Part shown: positions 35,601 through 44,309 of the stretch, in pieces | Layout: the number at the start of each line of letters is the position of its first letter | How positions within the stretch are numbered: position 1 is the first letter of the stretch | NCBI GenBank assembly: GCA_019633425.1 | Contig: WSUB01000007.1 | Coordinates: 248,001 to 312,000, forward strand | DNA length: 64,000 nt | Direction of reading: 5' to 3' | DNA from: Tulasnella sp. 424 | Lineage: Eukaryota; Basidiomycota; Agaricomycetes; Cantharellales; Tulasnellaceae | Position numbers and translations under genes: made by a program | Notes under the pieces: model-generated | Databases searched by the model: none | Told to the model about the DNA's origin: nothing | Seen by the model: only the letters and a program-made list of their open reading frames with translations

Positions 35601-36552
35601 GATGAGCATGGCCGAGCGGACGCATTGCTCGGGCTTGGGGACGTCCAGCGAGCGCGCTCCAGCTACGTCGATGCAGAGGCGTCCCACACCCAAGCAATGG
35701 CCATCTATGCGAGCAACGGGAATGAGCATGGCCGAGCGAACGCATTGCTTGGGCTCGGGTACGCCCAGCAAGCACGTTCCAACTATCTCAATGCAGAGGC
35801 GTCGTACATCCAAGCAATGGTCATCTATGCGAGCATCGGGAAGGGGCAAGNNNNNNNNGCGCGTTCCAACTATCTCAATGCAGAGGCGTCGTACATCCAA
35901 GCAATGGTCATCTATGCGAGCATCGGGAAGGGGCAAGGCCGAGCGAAGGCACTGGCTGGCCTTAGGGCCGTCCAGCAAGCGCGGTTCAACTACTCGGCAC
36001 AGAGGCGTCTTACACCCAAGCGATAGCCATCTACGCGACCATCGGGATGACGTAGGCCGGACGAATTCCTCCCTGGCGCTGCGTCGTATTCAGTTATGCC
36101 AGGCTCGGTATCCGGAAGCAAAGGTCCTAATTAATGATGCTGCAAGAAAATCTGACCGAATTCGCTATGACTGGGGCAAGAGGGTCTCGAGCAAGCTCCT
36201 CAAGGAGGTTCTCAAGGCCGAGAGATCTGAGATCTGCCACCAAGCCAAGGCCTCTTCTTCCCCTCCGAGTTTGCCACGTATGACCCACGCCGATGATACC
36301 GCTACAATATCGCTTTCGGCTCAAGCAACCGATACGAATACGTCGGATTCGGCCGCTCTGCCCTTGGAGCTCCATCGCACACTCTCTCCGCAGAACCTCC
36401 GTCTGTTTCGTCCATCACGTTCTCGCTCTTTGATAGCTGCCTCGATAATCTCCCTTCCGTCTGTATTCGGCTTGCCGACTGAGTTCGATATCTTCCTTGA
36501 GCTTGCGATACATGATATCCAGACAATACATTCGATTTCACCTCCCCCCTGA
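32641..36552 (+). CDS. Non-RD protein kinase fused to a TPR array (3' part disrupted)
   Basis: The start is the ATG at 32641 (MSNSSRASPDTGRNG). After a basic leader an intron joins RDLLTTLSGKRISITEITFA. The kinase domain has the Gly loop SSSKGGTYADVAVAT, the lysine in VAVKKL, the helix-C glutamate in FVNELRVLDKLSHPNI, the hinge FPWEENGNLREFL, the catalytic loop ICHGDLKSLNILV (HGD instead of HRD), TDFGSAR, and SLRWAPPDV. All catalytic residues are present. After ALQWI an intron leads to SAILLLQLGEIHRLQNRHRE and about 14-16 TPR units of 40 residues. The C-terminus ALRRIQLCQARYPEAKVLIN and onward to 36552 lies in another frame. An N gap at 35851-35858 and two apparent one-base deletions (about 35,995 and 36,044) break the array, so the gene is either misassembled or decaying. 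The partner and substrate are unknown. Confidence 0.88.
34260..36050 (+). repeat. 120-bp TPR-coding tandem array with higher-order repeats
   Basis: About 15 units of 120 bp encode the consensus LLGLGDVQRARSNYVDAEAS followed by YTQAMAIYASIGDEHGRANA. Most units are near identical at the DNA level. Two higher-order levels are visible. Units at 34,441-34,680 and 34,681-34,920 form a 240-bp duplication (motif pair VQRAR / VQKLR). Units at 35,281-35,640 and 35,641 onward form a 360-bp duplication (order HTQAM, YIQAM, YTQAM, with YAQQAR in the middle). The unit near 34,921-35,030 (LRGLEDIQRLLSTYSEEELF) is the most divergent internal one. Confidence 0.92.
35851..35858. other. Assembly gap (8 N) inside the TPR array
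   Basis: Eight unknown bases. The 76 bases just before it (35,775-35,850) are identical to 35,862-35,937 just after it. This suggests that two overlapping contig ends were joined by a placeholder instead of being merged. Confidence 0.95.
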
Positions 36553-39137
36553 CATGCATACTGATTTGGATCCTGCAAGCGAAAGGTTTTTTTTATGTTC
36601 CAGTGTTTCGTGCTCGATGCTACCTATCTTATATATCTCACATGCTGATAGTATACTAGCAGAATGTAACCCACACGTCCTGCTAAAATCGGTAACAAAT
36701 CAAGTTCACGATCATCTGGTTTATGCGGACACACCAATCCCAACATAAAGAGCAAAATATGAATGAATGCGAATGCGGAAAGCGAGTTTGCTCTGATATT
36801 GTATCCTAGTGTCATTCTGAGACGCTCAATGGGAAGAGATGCACCGCTTGTAGTAAGGTGAATGCGGGAAGCAAAGGAGAAAGGGGAAAAAGAATTGAAA
36901 GCGCGAATGGTATAGTTGGAACGAAGACGGCAAATGAGGCGAAATCCGGAAACGACTGGTCACTCATGACGACGCCGACGACAACCCCGGGCTAGAACAC
37001 GTCCATGACCCAACCATCGAGCTTTCAAATGCCCTATTCTACTAGCCCTCGCATATTAGTATTCTCTAAGCGTGACATTAAAAACCCATCTTCCAACTCG
37101 TCCTCTACGACCCCTAGGACCCAGCTGAGGACACATTGCGCCTCACGCTGCCGCCGGAAAACCCTCCAAGAGTGAATACGGCTCCGCCTCGTCTCTACGA
37201 GTCTTTACTGTCGCATGTGGGGTATGTCTGGGCCCCACTCGGAGTCAAGCGGTGTGGGGACGGTCGAGCGACAGAGCTTCCTTGAGATTTCTTCGACGAC
37301 ACCCTCACGTTGTTGGAACTGCGAACGGGCCCCAAAGTACCCTCTGCGGAGACCTGAGAGCTCGAGAGATACGCTGGTGCCTTTTTTCAGAACAAAAGCA
37401 TCCGTTAAAAAGGGACCATATGCATCGGCCTCGTTGAAGGTTGGTAATCGGCAAGTCAATTACTGGTTCTTCATCCACTCTAATGACTTCACCTCGACGA
37501 CAAGGTCAAGCTACTCGCTGGTGCAAATGTGCGAAGCTGGTAGGGCCACGCAAGCACAGCAGAGCCCGCTACTTTTAGGACGTCATTTGCTTTCACGGGA
37601 GCGAAAATTGAAGCACACGAGGGGGTGAATTCGAAGAAGGTTGAATCACATTGCCATGCTAAGCGACCGTACGCGTCCTCACATCCTACGAAATTTTGGT
37701 GTTCAAGATAGACCCCGTTAGTCATGTGGCTTCAGATTGTAGACCGTATCATTTGGTGCAGGCACTGAAAGTATTCAACCCGTTCATTTTTGTAAAAGCT
37801 ACAAGCGCTGGCCACCGCAAGATCTCGATATCATTGAATTTTGCCGCAGAAATCATGGACAGTAGTATTAGTGGCAGATGCCCGCAGCGAATGTATAACT
37901 GACTTGCGCGCGAACTCGCAAATTCGTCACGGCCGTTGAGAGCGATCGCGATACACTTCAACTCTAACAGTGCTATGCCCAGGTTGCCGTTGTTTGAACA
38001 GCCTCTCAGCAACAAAAGAGCAGCAGGCTACTGGTTCGGCTCCACCCCCAAACAGAGAACCGACGGCCGCCAGCACGTAGCACTTTCTTTCGAGGACGTT
38101 GGAACTGTCACATCGTGTCAGCGCAACACACTGTGAGTCCCAGCCCCGGGATTTTCTGCCAGGCCATCCGGGACGGGTTGTGCGCAGGGCTAGGTCGATT
38201 AAACTGTGGAATCCAGGGAAACTCGGCAAATCGGCCCCTGGGACTCCAGGTTGTAAACACACCGGATTTTGCAACATAATCCGAGGGAGACATACGAGCT
38301 CCTGCTGGCTTATTTCTTCAGTTGCTTGATCTCAGTACTTAAAGTGATAATGTATTCATTTATAATTTCCATACCATTTATACTGTACAGGGGAGATGCA
38401 AAGGAATACGGATGGGGATAGAGGGAAAGGAGCGTGCAGATAGGTCTGCTGATCCATTTGGACAACTAACAAGCAAGGTACTTACTCGGGAACGAAAAGT
38501 CCAGACAGTTCTGTCACGGCATTTTACCTCAAAATTTGCGACGTCGCGCATCTGTGATACACTCAGGATATTCCCTAACCTGGCTGTCGGGGAGACATGT
38601 AAAACCTGCAACTCTCAACAAACTTAAAGAAATTTAATACTCTTATTTGCAATTCTCTGGTGGTATGGCTGTCACCACAGCCATCAAGAACCACCTCACG
38701 TGCAGTAGAGCTCGAGCATCGAGCGGAAGGCGTATCGGCGAAAGAGCGAAGCACGTGTCCAAATATGGTCTTTGTTTTGATTTGCACGGTCCATCACGGC
38801 CCACGACCTTGACCACTCCCACCTACCTACCCACTCCCTCCAACTATCCGATACAGAGGATCAGCAACCACGCCTATGGCGTGGAGAAGCAGTGTTAGTC
38901 GTTTAGATGGTCAGTTTTGCTTTCTCTCTCCTCCCGGCACGAACCCTCTCTTCCCCAAGTTACCTTCTCCGCTTAGGTGCTTGTGCCCTTACAAGTCTGC
39001 CTGAGCTCTCAACGCCTTGATACCTATGCAGTGAACAGTGGGAGTAAGCTACAACCAATAGCTTAGAGCGAGGTTTCTTTTGAAGCAGCGACGTTAGGGG
39101 ATCAGCGATGTTCGTGAGTGTGCGCTTCCTTTCTCGC
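36553..39137. other. Gene-poor region, 2.6 kb
   Basis: No supportable gene. Minus-strand frames at 37,205-37,459 and 37,749-38,015 and overlapping frames near 38.0-38.3 kb have no recognisable domain or splice structure. Base composition becomes more AT-rich toward 39.1 kb. It begins after the kinase-TPR 3' end and leads into the MITE. It may be decayed mobile DNA, but I see no diagnostic ends here. Confidence 0.45.
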
Positions 39138-39145
39138 CGTCGAAC
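39138..39145. repeat. Left 8-bp target-site duplication (CGTCGAAC)
   Basis: CGTCGAAC directly precedes the left terminal inverted repeat and is repeated exactly at 39596-39603 after the right one. Confidence 0.85.
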
Positions 39146-39595
39146 TAAGGCTCCAACCATTTAGTTTATTTACTGTATACAACCCCATATTTACGTTTAC
39201 ATTTACTATTTAATTTACTCACTGGTGTAAACTCAGTGTAAACGTTTATAAACTGTTTATATACAGTTTGTATTAGGGTACCTCATATCTTGCTGAGAAT
39301 ATGAGTAAACATCCTCAAAAAGCCTCCCCTCAGCTAAAGTACCCGCCCTCATACCTCCCTGGTCATGCCAGAAATACTGAAAGGAGGTTTGAGTTCCTTC
39401 TTGGGTCTGGGTTTGGGCCTGGGAGTAATCTGCAGGTCAAACCCTGAGTGGTCCCACAAAGCCTTTGCACCACAAACTGGGTCAGGCTGGAAGCTATATG
39501 TAAACTGTTTATTATATGGTATTTACAATATATTTACAGTTTACTATTTATTTACACCCATGAGTGTAAATGTAAACTATATGGTTGGAGCCTTA
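39146..39595. mobile_element. 450-bp non-autonomous hAT-type MITE
   Basis: Both ends carry the same inverted sequence: TAAGGCTCCAACCAT then one mismatched base then TAGTTTA, about 23 bp in all. The element is flanked by perfect 8-bp direct repeats CGTCGAAC, the length typical of hAT transposition. Subterminal regions are AT-rich and crowded with GTTTAC / GTAAAC motifs in both orientations, as expected for transposase-binding repeats. The centre is unrelated GC-richer filler. There is no transposase, so it would need an autonomous partner elsewhere. The 93-codon plus frame across its right half is not a gene. The family level (hAT) rests on target-site length and layout, not on a database match. 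Confidence 0.85.
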
Positions 39596-39603
39596 CGTCG
39601 AAC
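39596..39603. repeat. Right 8-bp target-site duplication (CGTCGAAC)
   Basis: Exact copy of 39138-39145, directly after the right terminal inverted repeat. Confidence 0.85.
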
Positions 39604-40870
39604 ACTCCAGCTCCGCACTAAGTTCCCCCTCCCATCGACGTAAGGCCGAATGCTTGGATCAAACCCCATTGAGGAGTAAGGGTCGCTGACTAGGTCAGGT
39701 AGGTCGGACTCGGACTTCTATCCAGAGGTGGACTTGGAGTCTTGGTCTCGGCTAGCGGGGCTCGAGCTGGCCGACAGGAAGTGGCCCGGGAGCTTCCGAT
39801 CTACTTTAGTCGCTGTATATACACCCGGTCATTGTTTTAATAAGACTGTATATTGTTGTTTTCAAATGTAGCCAACCCCTAGGCTCTCATAGGGAGACGG
39901 GGATTTGGACGGCATTCAATCAAATCGCCAATATTTTGGTAGCCTGCGCGCAAGAACAAAACTATGATGACAGTGATATGAAATTTAATCTCTCATCAAT
40001 CTATCCGTCGTCGGAAATTTTGAGGTAAAATGCCGTGTGTGTCAAAGTTTTCAAGGCGGTAAATGTTGGCTTTAGATCAGTCCACTAAGAGTAAGTTAGC
40101 TACCGAAATTTGGCACCAACCGCACATAACGGTTCTAAGGACCACATACCTCGTATGATGAGACTATGGACCACAGAATTTAGCATCTTGCAATGCCACT
40201 GTTCGCTTTTGCTGTTGGACTCTTCGACCGTTGTTACCGATACTCAACAAATGACCATATGTTAGTGAGATTTTGAACCGGACCGGTCCAGTAGACGCAC
40301 CACTGCACACCTGCAAGGAAACCGCCACATACCCTAATCGATGACGGTTTAGTAAGGGTACAGCCATCTCTAGACAGAGGATAGTGTGAGTAAAAGAACT
40401 TGAGAGGGGTATCTGCTGAGTCCGCTCACGTATGACTTCTGGTGCTCGGTTGGCATCCTCTGGTAAGGAGATCGGTGTCCGTCAGTTGTACATATTGATG
40501 ACAACTGTGAGGGATGTAAGAAAAAGACTTAGCGAGCTTGCTGTTGAATCATGGGGGTTTGTAATGGACAGACCAACTGCGAGAATCTGTTTGTCAACGT
40601 ATTTATGGTACCAATGTTCGAAGAAACTTAGCGAGGACAAGACGATAATCCCAGGTGGGAGCCTGGGTATTACCCCTCTGGGTAAAAGTCCCAGTCTTAA
40701 ATTTACACAGGGAGCCCACTCTCCCTGGGAGAGACGTCAAAATCCCTGTCGGGCAGGGTTTCGATGTCAGGGCTGGGACTCATAGTGACAGCGATGAAAA
40801 TGAGTGATTTCCAGCTTGCTGTAGAACAAGACCCAGGGGCTGTACAGGAGAGAGATCAACGACTGAGTTT
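39604..40870. other. Gene-poor region, 1.3 kb
   Basis: No gene recognised. Around 39.81-39.88 kb a TGTATATACACC string and an AATAAG signal resemble the middle of a solo LTR, but I cannot find matching ends. Small GC-rich palindromes occur at 40,650-40,667. The rest shows nothing I can name. Confidence 0.4.
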
Positions 40871-41095
40871 CTAGTCGTTCTGATGGTTTTCAAAAGAGGC
40901 CATCATAACTCGGGCAGTCAGAGGCTGTGGCCGCCCGGTCATCCTTTGACCGACGAACCTTGACGAAGCAGACATACCCCGACAACCCCACGGAACCTTT
41001 CCTTCAGCTTCATATTCGGGTAAGGTGGCGGCATCGATTGGTTCTAGTACCGACTGTTCAACCGTGCCGTATGAGGGCAGGAGGAAGAGCGAAAC
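40871..41095 (-). pseudogene. Truncated copy of the 50.4-52.7 kb gene (exons around TVEQSVL)
   Basis: The minus strand reads TVEQSVLEPIDAATLPEYEA and then EGKVPW, which aligns with MVEHSVLQPVDATTLPNFET and EEKAPW of the gene at 50.4-52.7 kb. About 50 bases further, RVMMASFENHQ matches that gene's next exon, RIVMASYETLR, and then hits a stop at 40871-40873. No further exons follow, so this is a 5' fragment. Most differences fall in third codon positions, so it diverged under coding constraint before truncation. Confidence 0.7.
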
Positions 41096-41359
41096 ACATT
41101 TCTGTGGAGGGTAGAGGTGTGGTGAGAGGTCATTAGCATGGTTTAGTTTGTGACTTGTTCAGAGAATGGAACGAGAGAGGGAATATGAAATCTCACTCAC
41201 TGGCGATTAGATCGACTATAAACAAAGAGTCATGGCCTGTACAGGAAGCTCACAAACACTGATTTGATAGGTTCATAGAGGATAGCATAGCTTGATCGGC
41301 AAGTAACGTCGACCAAGCAACCTTACTCCGGCGACCTCACGAAATCCAAGGGGCTTGCC

Positions 41360-41445
41360 TTAAGCAGCTCACCTTCATGCGGCGGATGAGGTGGAGGCAT
41401 CGACTAGCTTTAGCACTGATTGTTTAACAACTGCATTTGAGAGGA
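41360..41445 (-). pseudogene. Second, more decayed copy of the same exon
   Basis: The minus strand reads VVKQSVLKLVDASTSSAA and then a stop. It aligns at the DNA level with the fragment at 40.87-41.10 kb at roughly 70% over 80-90 bases, with transitions dominating. It is a dead exon relic about 350 bp from the first copy. Confidence 0.6.
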
Positions 41446-42428
41446 GACAGGGAGGACAAAACGCATTCCGCGTGGTAGGGCTAGCGCGAACGCCAGCTCG
41501 GGCCCGAGCTTATTTCGAGGCCGGTCCAATTTCCTTCCCCCAACTTTGGCGAAGGAGGGAACGTGAGCGAGGAATCCGAAAGTTCTCAATCAACCCAAGA
41601 GACTTTTAAACTGCCCATCGAGATCGCAAGGGGAGGGGAGGTCGGAGAACACAGCGGAGAACACAGAGTCTACCACAATCTGCCAGTGCGAATCCAGGAG
41701 GGTGTGGGAGGGTTGGCTGGGTCGAGTTCGGGATCGGGCGAGTGGAATTGGTCGCCGGAAACGAGAACAATGCACAAAAAGGGTCCAATCACAGGGTCCG
41801 TAGAACGTCCCGCGCTTGCCAGCACTGCACCACAACCTCTTGTACGCCAACTTGTCGACTAACAACTGATTTTTCAGACCATAGCACAAGCTCTGGGTCA
41901 ATAGCAATGCAAAAGATCACTCACTTGGTGCTTCAATTTGTTGCTTGCGAGATCCAGTCTAGATTAGGTTGCGCCAACGAGGGATGATTTCTAACCGTGT
42001 GAAGCCCGATAGTCTCCTTCGGGTAACAAATCAAAGTGAAGTGAACCCTTACTTCAGATTTCATCGGACTTCGATGGTGTCGAATATCACTCACTTCTCC
42101 GCGAAAACGAGACATCCACGCCTCCATCTTTCCTCTTTAGATCGACCGATACAAAGGCAACCGAAGAGACAAATTCATTTCATCCCCGATATCATCTGCT
42201 TCTATCCAATCACTCGCAAGTCCAGGTTGTACTCCCCTTCCTAATCAAGTCTAAGCGAGTCGCGGTGAAAAAAGTACACCTCGGCCTTTGCCACCTCGTC
42301 GCATATAAGTCCCCGCCCTCACACCCGACTCCTTCATTCCCCCTCAGCTCTCCTGCAGTGTTCGCCACTCCCAGCAGCCCATCTTATCAGCACTTTTACT
42401 TCCTACCCACTACTACTACACAATCATC
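41446..42428. other. Intergenic, ends in the promoter of the two-TM gene
   Basis: No gene recognised in 41.45-42.25 kb; overlapping frames there have no protein character. The last 130 bases form the promoter and pyrimidine-rich leader of the gene starting at 42429. Confidence 0.45.
42302..42309 (+). promoter_or_regulatory. TATA-like box upstream of the two-TM gene
   Basis: CATATAAG lies about 120 bp before the ATG at 42429 and is followed by a C/T-rich leader ending ACTACTACACAATCATC. This layout is common for well-expressed fungal genes. Confidence 0.45.
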
Positions 42429-42913
42429 ATGTCTGCTCCCACCGTCCCAGCACCCGTTGCCGCCCCTAACAACACTCGCCCGACTGTCTCTTCTGACACT
42501 CTTCCTCCGGCCTATGGTACTCCCGACTTCCCCGCACCTGCTTACGAAGAGATGCCGGAGCCACAAACCATGGCCAAATACCTCTTCCAGTATGGATTTT
42601 GTAAGTCTCAAACATCCAGTACACATCTTTAAAACAGGATCTGAAAGCTGACCTCTTTCCCTTTTTATCAGTGTTCCCTCCTTTCTGGATCATCGGTGTT
42701 ATGATCTTCTTCACTCGCCTCGAGCCAACACCCGAAGCCGAGTGCGGCAAGTCCGCTGCCGAACAAGCCGATGAAATCGAACTCCTCCGCAAAGCCGAGC
42801 TCAAGTGGTCCAAGCGATGTGCATTCGCCCTCCTTGGTCTCATCGCTCTCGTCGGACTCATCGTCCTCATCTGCTTTGCTGCCAAAGTCGGTGCCTTCAA
42901 GCATCGCAGCTAA
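42429..42913 (+). CDS. Small two-TM membrane protein with PPAY motif
   Basis: Not recognised by name. The start is the ATG at 42429 (MSAPTVPAPVAAPNNT). The cytosolic-type N-terminus is Pro-rich and contains PPAYGTPDFPAPAYEE; PPAY fits the PPxY motif bound by WW domains of Nedd4/Rsp5 ubiquitin ligases. One intron (donor GTAAGT, acceptor TTATCAG) joins YLFQYGF to LFPPFWIIGVMIFF, the first membrane segment. A charged loop (EAECGKSAAEQADEIELLRK) precedes a second segment, CAFALLGLIALVGLIVLICF. It ends KVGAFKHRS at 42913, about 137 residues. No signal peptide. A TATA-like box and C/T-rich leader suggest strong expression. Confidence 0.78.
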
Positions 42914-43240
42914 ACATTTTTCACTCCTATCCTTTCCCCTTTTAAAATTGGTCTCATTCGACTCTTGGTCCGCGACCACCCTTTGGACTCCTCTTCGTTG
43001 TATCACGACCCCCCTTTTTTTGGACGCCACCTGACGCATGTATCCTTATTTTCACTGAGTACGCTATGTCGTGTAAGATAGATATTTAGAGGTTAATTGA
43101 ACCTACCATCATTGGAAAAAACTACCGCGTGGAACTCGAGTGAGAGTCACTACTTGAAAGAAGAGTCAAAGGTACCAAACGATAAGATTAAAAGAACAAC
43201 AGTTAAAGAACACCTCTTCTTGCCCGAAGCCTTGAAAACC

Positions 43241-44173
43241 ATGGCTTCACCCTTCGTCTCTTCTACCACTCACACCTTCTCTCCTCCTTTGCACTACGAC
43301 GAGGAAACAAACGAGCCTTACCTCCCCCTCCCGCCGCCATTCGGTCCACGCATCAGACTCACGCCTCCTCGTCTTTATCATCCCGACCCCGACTCCTCTG
43401 CTTCATACAAACTTGACGACGATGTTGCCGCTCTAGTCCAAAATCACAACCTTCCTGAAATCTACATGTTCCTAACGGGTCCACCCCGTCCTTACACCGA
43501 GCAGTACGCCAAAGAATGGCTGAAGAAGCGAAAAGCGGAATCTCAAGCCCTTCTCGACGAGATGGACCGCAAAACGTTAAGCAAAGGATCCGAAGCTGGT
43601 GCAAGCGAGACGAATATTCCAGCGCCATCTCGTCCGGTTCCAAGCGGCTGCCCAGTTCGCGTTATCCGAGAACGGCTGGACGATGGAACGGACGCTTTCT
43701 TGGGGGATTGTTTCCTCGCGCGTTCCCATTTCCCTGAAATTGCAGACTTGGAGGAAAGGGAGAGGAGGACCGAAGAGAATTACGCGTACGAAAAGGGTGA
43801 TCCGAGGATCATCTACTCCTTTGGCAGTACGTGCTGGTCGACTTAGATATACGAGGTAGCAGAACTTAACTTGGTCTACCGAAACGTCCTATCACTAGTG
43901 TTCCTCTCGCCATCCGCCCACGGTCGGGGGATAATGTCAGCCGCCGTCCGAACGCTCATCGAGCAATGGGCAGTCCCAGTCATGGCAGCAAGGCAATTCG
44001 AAGTCGCAGCCATGTCCCACAACGTAGGAAGTCAAAAAGTCTTTCTCAAGAACGGATTCACCTTGGCCAAGGAGCTCGAGGATGCAGTCGATTTGGAAAA
44101 GCTGGGTAAAGGGAAGGGCAAGGTCGGGTTGAAGTTGTATCGACGAGAGATAAGCAGCCCGGACGAGGAGTAG
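43241..44173 (+). CDS. GNAT-family N-acetyltransferase
   Basis: Predicted acetyl-CoA-dependent acetyltransferase of unknown substrate. The start is the ATG at 43241 (MASPFVSSTTHTFSPP). The N-terminal half has RIRLTPPRLYHPDP and PEIYMFLTGPPRPYTEQYAK, the usual RimJ/RimL-like opening. VRVIRERLDDGTDAFLGDC forms the central strands. One intron (donor GTACGT, acceptor CACTAG) joins RIIYSFG to MFLSPSAHGRGIMSAAVRTL, which contains the acetyl-CoA loop GRGIM. VAAMSHNVGSQKVFLKNGF is the characteristic motif B. The product is about 290 residues and stops at 44173. It converges on Sec5 with 136 bp between stop codons. The fold is confident, the substrate is not. Confidence 0.87.
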
Positions 44174-44309
44174 GAAGGCGATGTCGGGTCCGGAACCTTG
44201 CAACTTGCGGGAGAGTGAGAACGAGGAACCAGATTGTTCGAGTACCTTTTGAAGAACGAAATAAAAACACCTGGCATTCCAAATACTGCAACGTCCACTG
44301 ACATCCTCA

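Noticed and set aside
34150..35978. Long overlapping ORFs in several frames, including minus-strand ORFs of 235 and 339 codons, across the TPR array
   Set aside because: The repeat unit is 120 bp, a multiple of three, so any stop-free frame in one unit stays open in all. Only the plus frame carries TPR consensus and links by splicing to the kinase.
37205..38015. Minus-strand ORFs near 37.2-38.0 kb as a possible gene
   Set aside because: No splice-compatible joining gives a coherent protein and no domain is recognisable.
39365..39643. 93-codon plus-strand ORF
   Set aside because: It lies across the right half and TIR of the MITE and has no protein features.
39640..39900. Solo LTR candidate (TGTATATACACC with AATAAG nearby)
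   Set aside because: No TG...CA ends, no 4-6 bp target duplication and no primer-binding site could be matched.
40640..40790. Cluster of CCCAGG / CCTGGG palindromes as a possible second MITE
   Set aside because: The palindromes pair locally as small hairpins, but no terminal inverted repeats with flanking duplication were found.
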